NCBI GenBank assembly: GCA_907163375.1
Contig: CAJQUW010007737.1
Coordinates: 434,001 to 498,000, forward strand
Length of the DNA stretch: 64,000 bases
From: Prostheceraeus crozeri
Lineage: Eukaryota; Platyhelminthes; Polycladida; Euryleptidae
Direction: 5' to 3'
This document shows, piece after piece, positions 23,401 through 36,640 of the stretch. The position numbers were made by a program, and so were the translations under genes. The notes under the pieces are model-generated. The model was not told the origin of the DNA and did no database searches. It saw nothing but the letters and a program-made list of their open reading frames with translations. Each line of letters begins with the position of its first letter. The stretch's first letter is position 1.

Positions 23401-26400
23401 CGTCCTACGACACGCAAGGAAGCGTTGGTCTTATTCTATTTGGTTGTGGGGACTGCACAACTGTTGCGTCCTACGACATGCAAGGAAACGTTGGTCTTGT
23501 TATATTTGGTTGTGGGGACTGCACAACTGTTGCGTCCTACGACACGCAAGGAAACGTTGGTCTTGTTCTATTTGGTTGTGGGGACTGCACAAATGTTGCG
23601 TCCTACGACACGCAAGGAAGCGTTGGTCTTGTTATATTTGGTTGTGGGGACTGCACAACTGTTGCGTCCTACGACACGCAAGGAAACGTTGGTCTTGTTA
23701 TATTTGGTTGTGGGGACTGCACAACTGTTACGTCCTACGACACGCAAGGAAACGTTGGTCTTGTTATATTTGGTTGTGGGGACTGCACAACTGTTGCGTC
23801 CTACGACACGCAAGGAAACGTTGGTCTTGTTCTATTTGGTTGTGGGGACTGCACGACTGTTATGTCCTACGACACGCAAGGAAACGTTGGTCTTGTTCTA
23901 TTTGGTTATGAGACTGCACAACTGTTGCGTCCTACGACACGCAGGGAAACGTTGGCCTTGTTATATTTGGTTGTAGGGACTGCACAACTGTTACGTCCTA
24001 CGACACGCAAGGAAACGTTGGTCTTGTTCTATTTGGTTGTGGGGACTGCACGACTGTTACGTCCTACGACACGCAAGGAAACGTTGGTCTTATTCTATTT
24101 GGTTGTGGGGACTGCACAACTGTTGCGTCCTACGACACGCAAGGAAACGTTGGTCTTGTTCTATTTGGTTATGGGACTGCACAACTGTTGCGTCCTACGA
24201 CACGCAAGGAAACGTTGGTCTTGTTCTATTTGGTTGTGGGGACTGCACGACTGTTGCGTCCTACGACACGCAAGGAAGCGTTGGTCTTGTTATATTTGGT
24301 TGTGGGGACTGCACAACTGTTGCGTCCTACGACACGCAAGGAAACGTTGGTCTTGTTCTATTTGGTTATGAGACTGCACAACTGTTGCGTCCTACGACAC
24401 GCAAGGAAACGTTGGTCTTGTTATATTTGGTTGTGGGGACTGCACAACTGTTGCGTCCTACGACACGCAAGGAAACGTTGGTCTTGTTCTATTTGGTTGT
24501 GGGGACTGCACAACTGTTGCGTCCTACGACACGCAAGGAAACGTTGGTCTTGTTCTATTTGGTTGTGGGGACTGCACAACTGTTACGTCCTACGACACGC
24601 AAGGAAACGTTGGTCTTGTTATATTTGGTTGTGGGGACTGCACAACTGTTGCGTCCTACGACACGCAAGGAAGCGTTGGTATTGTTATATTTGGTTGTGG
24701 GGACTGCACGACTGTTACGTCCTACGACACGCAAGGAAACGTTGGTCTTGTTCTATTTGGTTGTGGGGACTGCACAACTGTTGCGTCCTACGACACGCAA
24801 GGAAGCGTTGGCCTTATTCTATTTGGTTATGGGACTGCACAACTGTTGCGTCCTACGACACGCAAGGAAGCGTTGGTATTGTTATATTTGGTTGTGGGGA
24901 CTGCACGACTGTTGCGTCCTACGACACGCAAGGAAACGTTGGCCTTATTCTATTTGGTTGTGGGGACTGCACAACTGTTGCGTCCTACGACACGCAGGGA
25001 AACGTTGGTCTTGTCATTTTGGTTGTGGGGACTGCACGACTGTTGCGTCCTACGACACGCAAGGAAGCGTTGGTCTTGTTATATTTGGTTGTGGGGACTG
25101 CACAACTGTTGCGTCCTACGACACGCAAGGAAACGTTGGTCTTGTTATATTTGGTTGTGGGGACTGCACAACTGTTGCGTCCTACGACACGCAAGGAAAC
25201 GTTGGTCTTGTTCTATTTGGTTGTGGGGACTGCACAACTGTTGCGTCCTACGACACGCAAGGAAGCGTTGGTATTGTTATATTTGGTTATGAGACTGCAC
25301 AACTGTTACGTCCTACGACACGCAAGGAAACGTTGGCCTTATTCTATTTGGTTGTGGGGACTGCACAACTGTTACGTCCTACGACACGCAAGGAAACGTT
25401 GGTATTGTTATATTTGGTTGTGGGACTGCACGACTGTTGCGTCCTACGACACGCAAGGAAACGTTGGCCTTATTCTATTTGGTTGTAGGGACTGCACGAC
25501 TGTTACGTTCTACGACACGCAAGGAAACGTTGGTCTTGTTCTATTCGGTTGTGGGGACTGCACAAATGTTGCGTCCTACGACACGCAAGGAAGCGTTGGT
25601 CTTATTCTATTTGGTTGTGGGGACTGCACAACTGTTGCGTCCTACGACACGCAAGGAAGCGTTGGTATTGTTATATTTGGTTGTGGGGACTGCACGACTG
25701 TTACGTCCTACGACACGCAAGGAAACGTTGGTCTTGTTATATTTGGTTGTGGGGACTGCACAACTGTTGCGTCCTACGACACGCAAGGAAACGTTGGTCT
25801 TGTTCTATTTGGTTGTGGGGACTGCACAACTGTTACGTCCTACGACACGCAAGGAAACGTTGGTCTTGTTCTATTTGGTTGTGGGGACTGCACAACTGTT
25901 GCGTCCTACGACACGCAAGGAAACGTTGGCCTTATTCTATTTGGTTGTGGGGACTGCACAACTGTTGCGTCCTACGACACGCAAGGAAACGTTGGTCTTG
26001 TTCTATTCGGTTGTGGGGACTGCACAAATGTTGCGTCCTACGACACGCAAGGAAGCGTTGGTCTTGTTATATTTGGTTGTGGGGACTGCACAACTGTTGC
26101 GTCCTACGACACGCAAGGAAACGTTGGTCTTATTCTATTTGGTTGTGGGGACTGCACAACTGTTGCGTCCTACGACACGCAAGGAAACGTTGGTCTTGTT
26201 ATATTTGGTTGTGGGGACTGCACAAATGTTGCGTCCTACGACACGCAAGGAAGCGTTGGTCTTGTTATATTTGGTTGTGGGGACTGCACAACTGTTGCGT
26301 CCTACGACACGCAAGGAAACGTTGGTCTTGTTCTATTTGGTTGTGGGGACTACACAACTGTTGCGTCCTACGACACGCAAGGAAGCGTTGGTATTGTTAT

Positions 26401-29400
26401 ATTTGGTTGTGGGGACTGCACAACTGTTGCGTCCTACGACACGCAAGGAAACGTTGGTCTTGTTCTATTTGGTTGTGGGGACTGCACAACTGTTGCGTCC
26501 TACGACACGCAAGGAAACGTTGGTCTTGTTCTATTTGGTTATGGGACTGCACAACTGTTGCGTCCTACGACACGCAAGGAAGCGTTGGTATTGTTATATT
26601 TGGTTGTGGGGACTGCACGACTGTTGCGTCCTACGACACGCAAGGAAACGTTGGCCTTATTCTATTTGGTTGTGGGGACTGCACAACTGTTGCGTCCTAC
26701 GACACGCAAGGAAACGTTGGTCTTGTTCTATTTGGTTGTGGGGACTGCACAACTGTTGCGTCCTACGACACGCAAGGAAGCGTTGGTCTTGTTCTATTTG
26801 GTTGTGGGGACTGCACAACTGTTGCGTCCTACGACACGCAAGGAAACGTTGGTCTTGTTATATTTGGTTGTGGGGACTGCACAACTGTTGCGTCCTACGA
26901 CACGCAAGGAAACGTTGGTCTTGTTCTATTTGGTTGTGGGGACTGCACAAATGTTGCGTCCTACGACACGCAAGGAAGCGTTGGTCTTGTTATATTTGGT
27001 TGTGGGGACTGCACAACTGTTGCGTCCTACGACACGCAAGGAAACGTTGGTCTTGTTATATTTGGTTGTGGGGACTGCACAACTGTTACGTCCTACGACA
27101 CGCAAGGAAACGTTGGTCTTGTTATATTTGGTTGTGGGGACTGCACAACTGTTGCGTCCTACGACACGCAAGGAAACGTTGGTCTTGTTCTATTTGGTTG
27201 TGGGGACTGCACGACTGTTGCGTCCTACGACACGCAAGGAAACGTTGGTCTTGTTCTATTTGGTTATGAGACTGCACAACTGTTGCGTCCTACGACACGC
27301 AAGGAAACGTTGGTCTTGTTATATTTGGTTGTGGGGACTGCACAACTGTTACGTCCTACGACACGCAAGGAAACGTTGGTCTTGTTCTATTTGGTTGTGG
27401 GGACTGCACAACTGTTGCGTCCTACGACACGCAAGGAAACGTTGGTCTTGTTCTATTTGGTTGTGGGGACTGCACAACTGTTGCGTCCTACGACACGCAA
27501 GGAAACGTTGGTCTTGTTCTATTTGGTTGTGGGGACTGCACAACTGTTGCGTCCTACGACACGCAAGGAAACGTTGGTCTTGTTCTATTTGGTTGTGGGG
27601 ACTGCACAACTGTTGCGTCCTACGACACGCAAGGAAGCGTTGGTCTTGTTATATTTGGTTGTGGGGACTGCACGACTGTTATGTCCTACGACACGCAAGG
27701 AAACGTTGGTCTTGTTCTATTTGGTTGTGGGGACTACACAACTGTTGCGTCCTACGACACGCAAGGAAACGTTGGTCTTGTTCTATTTGGTTGTGGGGAC
27801 TGCACAACTGTTACGTCCTACGACACGCAAGGAAACGTTGGTCTTGTTCTATTTGGTTGTGGGGACTGCACAACTGTTGCGTCCTACGACACGCAAGGAA
27901 ACGTTGGTCTTATTCTATTTGGTTGTGGGGACTGCACAACTGTTGCGTCCTACGACACGCAAGGAAACGTTGGTCTTGTTCTATTTGGTTATGAGACTGC
28001 ACAACTGTTGCGTCCTACGACACGCAAGGAAGCGTTGGTCTTGTTATATTTGGTTGTGGGGACTGCACGACTGTTACGTCCTACGACACGCAAGGAAACG
28101 TTGGTCTTATTCTATTTGGTTGTGGGGACTGCACAACTGTTGCGTCCTACGACACGCAAGGAAACGTTGGTCTTGTTTTTTTTTGGTTGTGGGGACTGCA
28201 CAAATGTTGCGTCCTACGACACGCAAGGAAGCGTTGGTCTTGTTATATTTGGTTGTGGGGACTGCACAACTGTTGCGTCCTACGACACGCAAGGAAACGT
28301 TGGTCTTGTTCTATTTGGTTGTGGGGACTGCACAACTGTTGCGTCCTACGACACGCAAGGAAGCGTTGGTATTGTTATATTTGGTTGTGGGACTGCACAA
28401 CTGTTGCGTCCTACGACACGCAGGGAAACGTTGGTCTTGTTCTATTTGGTTGTGGGGACTGCACAACTGTTGCGTCCTACGACACGCAAGGAAACGTTGG
28501 TCTTGTTCTATTTGGTTATGAGACTGCACAACTGTTGCGTCCTACGACACGCAAGGAAGCGTTGGTCTTGTTATATTTGGTTGTGGGGACTGCACGACTG
28601 TTGCGTCCTACGACACGCAAGGAAACGTTGGCCTTATTCTATTTGGTTGTGGGGACTGCACAACTGTTGCGTCCTACGACACGCAAGGAAACGTTGGTCT
28701 TGTTCTATTTGGTTGTGGGGACTGCACAACTGTTGCGTCCTACGACACGCAAGGAAGCGTTGGTCTTGTTATATTTGGTTGTGGGGACTGCACAACTGTT
28801 GCGTCCTACGACACGCAAGGAAACGTTGGTCTTGTTATATTTGGTTGTGGGGACTGCACAACTGTTGCGTCCTACGACACGCAAGGAAACGTTGGTCTTG
28901 TTCTATTTGGTTGTGGGGACTGCACAACTGTTGCGTCCTACGACACGCAAGGAAGCGTTGGTCTTGTTATATTTGGTTGTGGGGACTGCACAACTGTTGC
29001 GTCCTACGACACGCAAGGAAACGTTGGTCTTGTTATATTTGGTTGTGGGGACTGCACAACTGTTACGTCCTACGACACGCAAGGAAACGTTGGTCTTGTT
29101 ATATTTGGTTGTGGGGACTGCACAACTGTTGCGTCCTACGACACGCAAGGAAACGTTGGTCTTGTTCTATTTGGTTGTGGGGACTGCACAACTGTTGCGT
29201 CCTACGACACGCAAGGAAGCGTTGGTCTTGTTATATTTGGTTGTGGGGACTGCACAACTGTTACGTCCTACGACACGCAAGGAAACGTTGGTCTTATTCT
29301 ATTTGGTTGTGGGGACTGCACAACTGTTACGTCCTACGACACGCAAGGAAACGTTGGTCTTGTTATATTTGGTTGTGGGGACTGCGCAACTGTTACGTCC

Positions 29401-31773
29401 TACGACACGCAAGGAAACGTTGGTCTTGTTATATTTGGTTGTGGGGACTGCACAACTGTTGCGTCCTACGACACGCAAGGAAACGTTGGTCTTGTTATAT
29501 TTGGTTGTGGGGACTGCACAACTGTTGCGTCCTACGACACGCAAGGAAGCGTTGGTCTTATTCTATTTGGTTGTGGGGACTGCACAACTGTTGCGTCCTA
29601 CGACACGCAAGGAAACGTTGGTCTTGTTCTATTTGGTTGTGGGGACTGCACAACTGTTACGTCCTACGACACGCAAGGAAACGTTGGTCTTGTTATATTT
29701 GGTTGTGGGGACTGCACAACTGTTGCGTCCTACGACACGCAAGGAAACGTTGGTCTTGTTATATTTGGTTGTGGGGACTGCACAACTGTTGCGTCCTACG
29801 ACACGCAAGGAAACGTTGGTCTTGTTATATTTGGTTGTGGGGACTGCACAACTGTTGCGTCCTACGACACGCAAGGAAACGTTGGTCTTGTTATATTTGG
29901 TTGTGGGGACTGCACAACTGTTGCGTCCTACGACACGCAAGGAAACGTTGGTCTTGTTATATTTGGTTGTGGGGACTGCACAACTGTTGCGTCCTACGAC
30001 ACGCAAGGAAACGTTGGTATTGTTATATTTGGTTGTGGGGACTGCACAACTGTTGCGTCCTACGACACGCAAGGAAACGTTGGTCTTGTTATATTTGGTT
30101 GTGGGGACTGCACAACTGTTGCGTCCTACGACACGCAAGGAAGCGTTGGTCTTGTTCTATTTGGTTGTGGGGACTGCACAACTGTTGCGTCCTACGACAC
30201 GCAAGGAAACGTTGGTCTTGTTATATTTGGTTGTGGGGACTGCACAACTGTTGCGTCCTACGACACGCAAGGAAACGTTGGTATTGTTATATTTGGTTGT
30301 GGGGACTGCACAACTGTTACGTCCTACGACACGCAAGGAAGCGTTGGTCTTGTTCTATTTGGTTGTGGGGACTGCACAAATGTTACGTCCTACGACACGC
30401 AAGGAAACGTTGGTCTTGTTATATTTGGTTGTGGGACTGCACAACTGTTGCGTCCTACGACACGCAAGGAAACGTTGGTATTGTTATATTTGGTTGTGGG
30501 GACTGCACAACTGTTGTGTCCTACGACACGCAAGGAAACGTTGGTCTTGTTCTATTTGGTTGTGGGGACTGCACAACTGTTACGTCCTACGACACGCAAG
30601 GAAACGTTGGTCTTGTTATATTTGGTTGTGGGGACTGCACAACTGTTGCGTCCTACGACACGCAAGGAAACGTTGGTCTTGTTATATTTGGTTGTGGGGA
30701 CTGCACAACTGTTGCGTCCTACGACACGCAAGGAAACGTTGGTCTTGTTATATTTGGTTGTGGGGACTGCACAACTGTTGCGTCCTACGACACGCAAGGA
30801 AACGTTGGTCTTGTTATATTTGGTTGTGGGGACTGCACAACTGTTGCGTCCTACGACACGCAAGGAAACGTTGGTCTTGTTCTATTTGGTTGTGGGGACT
30901 GCACAACTGTTACGTCCTACGACACGCAAGGAAACGTTGGTCTTGTTATATTTGGTTGTGGGGACTGCACAACTGTTGCGTCCTACGACACGCAAGGAAA
31001 CGTTGGTCTTGTTATATTTGGTTGTGGGGACTGCACAACTGTTGCGTCCTACGACACGCAAGGAAACGTTGGTCTTGTTCTATTTGGTTGTGGGGACTGC
31101 ACAACTGTTGCGTCCTACGACACGCTGTTGCGTCCTACGACACGCAAGGAAACGTTGTCTTGTTCTATTTTGTGGCGACTGCACAACTGTTGCGTCCTAC
31201 GACACGCAAGGAAACGTTGGTCTTGTTATATTTGGTTGTGGGGACTGCACAACTGTTGCGTCCTACGACACGCAAGGAAACGTTGGTCTTGTTATATTTG
31301 GTTGTGGGGACTGCACAACTGTTGCGTCCTACGACACGCAAGGAAACGTTGGTCTTGTTCTATTTGGTTGTGGGGACTGCACAACTGTTGCGTCCTACGA
31401 CACGCAAGGAAACGTTGGTCTTGTTATATTTGGTTGTGGGGACTGCACAACTGTTGCGTCCTACGACACGCAAGGAAACGTTGGTCTTGTTATATTTGGT
31501 TGTGGGGACTGCACAACTGTTGCGTCCTACGACACGCAAGGAAACGTTGGTCTTGTTATATTTGGTTGTGGGGACTGCACAACTGTTGCGTCCTACGACA
31601 CGCAAGGAAACGTTGGTCTTGTTATATTTGGTTGTGGGACTGCACAACTGTTGCGTCCTACGACACGCAAGGAAACGTTGGTATTGTTATATTTGGTTGT
31701 GGGGACTGCACAACTGTTGCGTCCTACGACACGCAAGGAAACGTTGGTATTGTTCTATTTTGTTGTGGGGACT
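20437..31773. repeat. 66-bp satellite array, about 172 copies
   Basis: The unit contains 'tggttgtggggactgcac', 'aactgttgcgtcctacgac' and 'acgcaaggaaacgttgg', ending in variants of 'tcttgttatattt'. Most units are 66 bp; a class with one G fewer ('ggttatgggactg') is 65 bp and shifts the frame. The consensus has no stop in any plus-strand frame, so overlapping frames of up to 1,366 codons run through it. Each unit holds an inverted pair TTGCGT / ACGCAA. Sequence variety is high on the left; from about 29.6 kb to the right end units are nearly uniform. A run of about 13 variant units recurs near 23.2, 26.6 and 28.5 kb, showing segmental duplication. The long frames look like a consequence of the unit length, not a gene. 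Confidence 0.97.
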
Positions 31774-31870
31774 CTTTTTAGAATACTGAACACACTGTTC
31801 AGCATATTCGAATTTCAACCATCCTTGCTGCAATCGAACGAAACTGTCATGTGTGTGATCTACATTTCAG

Positions 31871-32030
31871 ACTTCAGTCCTCCGATTCTGAAGATGTCAC
31901 CAGTGGGACTAGTCCGTCCGCCAAGACAAGCCTTCGTCTCCGACCGTTTCTTCATCCCGAGATGACGGAATCTAAACGGTGTGAAGTGCGAGTATTTGTG
32001 CCTCCCAGATTGCATAGACGAATTGCAAAG
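31871..32030 (+). CDS. Host gene exon (upstream of the MAM-like exon)
   Basis: A 160-nt stretch follows an acceptor (tacatttcag) and ends at a strong donor, CAAAG|GTAAGT. After one leading nucleotide it reads 53 open codons, first Ser/Asp/Thr-rich, then a basic segment with residues CEVRVFVPPRLHRRIAK. It ends in phase 0 and joins cleanly to the phase-0 exon at 34252. This is a coding exon by splice signals and codon content; no domain is firmly recognised. The satellite array ends about 100 bp upstream and would lie in the preceding intron. Confidence 0.5.
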
Positions 32031-34251
32031 GTAAGTTGTAGGAAACGGAACCTTTTCGACGTAATAAACTACTTCTAGGGTACCGGTGCTATGTAACCCA
32101 CCATTACCTGCCTCATGCATATTTCTATTCCCCCATTTCTTATATCATACATTCCATGTCATAGTTTTTGTGACATCATTGTACAGAAAATATTTGAATC
32201 TTAACATGTATAAGTCAATGATGGAATTCCTTTTTGCCTGAAGATGATCATTCATTGTATCAATTTAATAAATAAGATTAGATCAAAGCATTCTTGACCC
32301 TTCCAAATCAGCAAAAAAATTGCTCCGGAAATCACATGAATAACATGAAAAATACAGCACCAGATATTTGACTTGTAGACCTTCATTTGTTGGTAATCAT
32401 TTGCTCTAGCTAAGGTTCATATTTCTACAGTAATGTACTCATGAACATCATGAGCACCAATGTATCAAATGTCTGCAAAACGTACAAAATTAAGACCTTG
32501 AAAAAAGTATTTTTGAAAACATGTCACAAATTTGAACTTCTAGTGGATCAAATCCAACGAATATTAAAGCATCATCCAAAATACGAGTAGTTGATGTGAT
32601 GGAGCAGAAGTGCAACTTTTATGAATGTCTTGACAATGCATTGGTGAAAGTTATTGGTTTGCTATTGTCAAGATAGTGATTGATGTTCATTACAAATTCA
32701 TATTTGGCGACTAATTTCAATCTTCTTTGTTCATTTCAATATTCAATTATCATCAGGCGTAGAAGGAAAGCATTTAATACACAAAATTGAAATTACATAA
32801 AAGGCAGTTAGATGTCAAGGATTAGAGAAGAGGAACAGAAATGTGAGCATGAGACGGATATCATTGGGCTAAATTTTACCAATAGTTTACCTAGTATGAG
32901 GAGTTGAAACATAGTGAATTCACACCTTACTCGTGTCCTCATTAACCTTTATGTACTGTAAATGTTTTCCTTCTATGCCTGACGATGATATTCCGACGAA
33001 GATTGAAATTCAAGTCAAATGTGTATAGGATATCAAACAATATTTGAAAGCATTGTCAACATAACCAACGACGGCCGCAGGCCGGAGTTTGTTAATAGGA
33101 TAATGCCTGAAAATATCGTATGATATCCATCATAACGCATAGTTTTACCTGTAATTTAGAGTGTGATATCTGATGGTTTCCGTTTGTTATGTACATAATA
33201 CACGGAATATATCAGGCAATAACCATGGATTTTTTAAAGCTATAGAAATCCATGCAGAAGTCCATGGAAAAATCCAAATCCATTCTTTTCCATTCGTCAT
33301 TTAGCACATGAAGACGGCGTGAATTTCTATCAATTCTGTTTACAGCCAAATGGTGTCAAATTGTTGTTTTCTAACTTACTACTCAGATCCCAATGACGGG
33401 CATGGGAAGCAAGAAAATTTTGAATCCCGACATTCTTGAAATATAGCGTGACATACTATCATATTCAAGATAGCATGACTCAAGCTTGATAATTCATAAA
33501 TGGTTCGATGGTCCGTCTAATTCTGATGAAATTCAATGTTTGTCAACTAAAAATGGTGCATTTTATGACTTCATCTCTGAAGAAGAATGAGTGAACTTAT
33601 AGGAGCATCAATAATCAAACATGGACTTCGGGATTGCTCAATGGTTGAAGAGAATTCTGCGCCATTTACGAGTAATCAATACACAAGACAGTAAATCTTG
33701 AAATATTGCTGTTGCAGGTTATGGAGCATTACATACAACAAGCAAATTCCGCACAGGGTATCAGCACCATGGACAGTGGCAGATTACAGTAAGCGCTCAA
33801 TTGATGGAATTCGTCGATGGACCGTATTATATATAAGAAACAAGACAGCCTCCAATCCAAGCTTCTATTTTGCAAAATTGTGAAGCAATTCTTTTACGCG
33901 CTTATAGCAATAAACCTTTTCCGTTGAACCCCAGCTCTTCAAACTATGTATATGTGATATTTAGTCATCTAGCAATCCATGAAAAATTCCGTATGATATT
34001 TTTCATATAATACACTGAGATTATTGGAATGCCAGAGATATCTGCACTAAACTATGCGTTATAGATATGTAATAAACATTGATTCACTATCTTGCCTCTT
34101 CCTGACCAGTGACTTGAGAAGTGTACTGCGAGAAGATCACTACAATATGTGTGTAGTGGAATACATTTCATCTTTCAATCAATTATTTGTCTGATTCTCA
34201 CTGATGACTGTAACAGGTGAAAAAGTTGTCCACAATTTTCTCTGCTTTCAG
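32031..34251. other. Probable intron
   Basis: Lies between two phase-compatible exons. It contains related inverted segments near 33133 (cataacgcatagttt) and 34052 (aaactatgcgttatag), about 0.9 kb apart, which may be the ends of an old transposon. An exon-like piece at 33718-33788 was considered and rejected on phase. Confidence 0.4.
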
Positions 34252-34407
34252 GTTGTAGTTCGAAGTTCAGCTCGCAATTTAGAAGTCTATGATCGTCTCG
34301 GCGAATATCTTTATACTGTGAAAGGGGAGCATGGTGAAGGTAGCCATTCCCGTTGGTACACGGCAGTATTCTTTGTGCAGTCCGATTCATTTGAACTTGT
34401 CATTAAA
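34252..34407 (+). CDS. Host gene exon, MAM-domain-like
   Basis: A 156-nt exon (52 codons) lies between acceptor 'tctgctttcag' and donor AAA|GTGAGT, phase 0 at both ends. It reads a beta-strand-like pattern: LEVYDRLGEYLYTV, a Gly/Glu-rich turn, then RWYTAVFFV and FELVIK. The spacing 'L-x-V ... G ... W-x-x-x-V ... F-x-x-V/I' resembles the core of MAM domains, extracellular adhesion modules that normally end in 'F-Q-V-V-F-E'. It would be part of a larger secreted or membrane protein together with 31871-32030. The splice borders are strong; the MAM call is tentative. Confidence 0.45.
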
Positions 34408-34539
34408 GTGAGTTTGAAGATGCGTATTTTTAGACTACATTTACAGGAGAGCGTAGGGGTAAGGTTATGTTAGACCGGATGAATACTGTTCACATGAGAG
34501 GCGTGGAGATGCAGATGACTGGGTCACTGCTCCTCACAC

Positions 34540-35245
34540 TGAAGGCACCGTTCAGGCCCTCAGTCTGAGGAGTGGTGACCCAGTCAGCTGCACCGTTCAG
34601 GCCTTCAGTGTGAGGAGTGGTGACCCAGTCAGCTGTACCGTTCAGGCCTCCAGTGTGAGGAGTAGTGACTCAGTCAGCTGCACCATTCAGGCTCTCAGTG
34701 TGAGTAGTGTGACCCAGTCAGCTGCACCGTTCAGGCCTCCAGTGTGAGGAGTAGTGACCCAATTAGCTGCACCGTCCAATGCTTCAGTGTGAGGAGTAGT
34801 GACTCAGTCAGCTGCACCGTCCAAGCCTTCAGTGTGAGGAGTAGTGACCCAGTCAGCTGCACCATTCAAGCCTCCAGTGTGAGTAGTGGTGACCCAGTCA
34901 GCTGCACCGTTCAGGCCTCCAGTGTGAGGAGTAGTGACTCAGTCAGCTGCACCATTCAGGCTCTCAGTGTGAGTAGTGTGACCCAGTCAGCTGCACCGTT
35001 CAGGCCTTCAGTGTGAGGAGTAGTGACCCAATTAGCTGCACCGTCCAATGCTTCAGTGTGAGGAGTAGTGACCCAGTCAGCTGCACCGTCCAAGCCTTCA
35101 GTGTGAGGAGTAGTGACCCAGTCAGCTGCACCATTCAAGCCTCCAGTGTGAGTAGTGGTGACCCAGTCAGCTGCACCATTCAAGCCTTCAGTGTGAGGAG
35201 TAGTGTCCCAGTCAGCTCACCGTCTCTGTCTCTCATGTGAGTAGT
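34540..35245. repeat. 45-bp minisatellite with higher-order repeat
   Basis: About 16 units built around 'gtgaggagtagtgacccagt' and 'cagctgcaccgttcaggcc'. Open frames read a 15-residue Ser/Val/Cys repeat. A block of six units beginning at 34744 recurs at 35013, a higher-order repeat of about 269 bp; one unit per block is shortened ('gtgagtagtgtgacc'). It starts about 130 bp after the MAM-like exon, in the probable next intron. Confidence 0.92.
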
Positions 35246-36640
35246 GTGACCCAATCAGTTACATCACGAGGAATTGACCTGTTCTGATTAAGTTGAACAT
35301 TGCACTATGGTACTTGCATGTAAAGTCCAAGCATTTCTATCAATATTCGTTTTTACCTTTTACCTTCAGATTATTTCATCGTCCTTATCATTATTTGGCT
35401 GCGTTTTCTACTTATTTTCACAATCCGCTTTTATTCTTTCATCTCTATTCAGCTTATTAGGTAATTGGACGAATGACAAACATGTGATGAACCGAATCTC
35501 TATGCAGTTGTCGGAAATGATGGCTTGAATTCCTTTCTCAGAATGATGACAACTTTGTTGATATGAAAAGGGGACAATTCGATGCATTGAGAGTAAAATA
35601 TGTCTATAGTTTTCTTTAATGTGATATTGATGGGCACTCCTGCTGCTCTTTTCAATTATTTCCCACTTGAATGAGCGGGTGGCATCCCTTGATTGAGCAG
35701 TTATCTTTTATTGGAGAAAACACGGAAGATCTCATTTTTCAGAAAACTTCAATATTATGCCCATTGGATTTCTGTGTGTTTCTTTGATCCTGCATGCTCA
35801 GAAATCCGACAGTACAATATCAAGCATGAGACACAGGTAGAAGTAAGCGTTAGTAAAACGAAGGTGATGGAGTGCATTGGAGTAAATATCATCCGCGCGC
35901 AGACAATAATCTGCTTTATAAGTCAAACATTGTGATAAGAAAATTTTGAGAAGGGGTTAGAGGATGGCCTAGAAATTTTAACCAGAGATATAGAGGTATA
36001 TAATTCATTGTAACTGAGTAATTAGAGTTGTCAGTCGATATTTCATTTTTCTATGAAAGTCTTTTATACATCTCCAATGCCAAATTAGACGGCCTAAATT
36101 GCATAATTAAGGCCGTCTAATTGCTGTGTAATACCATTTAGGTTGAAGCACTTCACCGTCCATCTTCGCATTCCCAGTGAAAATGGCATTGAGGAGATTT
36201 CTATGGTTCTGAATTTGGACTTGTAGATATCTCAAGCTTGACATACTCTAATATTCAGAGCTGCATGGGCTATGTAGAAAATGATAATTGATTTGAGTCT
36301 TTTACAGATCAAAATCCTGGATTTTGACGTCATAGAATTTAGGTTCAGTAACAGCGTTAGTAGGCGCGTATGGCGCTACACGCCGACGATATAGGCTGTC
36401 ATTTGAAAGGTAATTTATCTTCAGTCACAATCTTGAGGCCGTTGACCGAGTTGAAGAATTGCTAATTGACCTAATTGACTATCAATGATGAGGTGAAATT
36501 GAACAGGTTAGATTCACTAATTTTGAATGACGTGCTTGGTGCGTGCTAGCTGAGCGATATGATATCTACAAAAGGCGGATCGACAGCCGCTATAACAACG
36601 CGTATTTGTGTGCACTAACGACATATCCAATAGAGCGAAG
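35246..36640. other. Non-coding stretch with one perfect-type cruciform
   Basis: No gene supported. At 36083-36122 an 18-bp inverted repeat (AATTAGACGGCC... / ...GGCCGTCTAATT, one mismatch) surrounds a 4-nt loop. Confidence 0.5.

Noticed and set aside
20437..31773. CRISPR array
   Set aside because: Repeats are contiguous 66-bp units without unique spacers, in a eukaryotic context with no cas genes.
20390..31965. Very long open frames (up to 1,366 codons) through the 66-bp array as genes
   Set aside because: Overlapping long frames exist in all three plus frames simply because the unit is stop-free and a multiple of three; 65-bp units change the frame at random. There is no start, splice or domain support.
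33718..33788. Additional exon between the two host exons
   Set aside because: It has good-looking splice borders and is open, but it ends in a phase that puts a stop codon at once into the exon at 34252.
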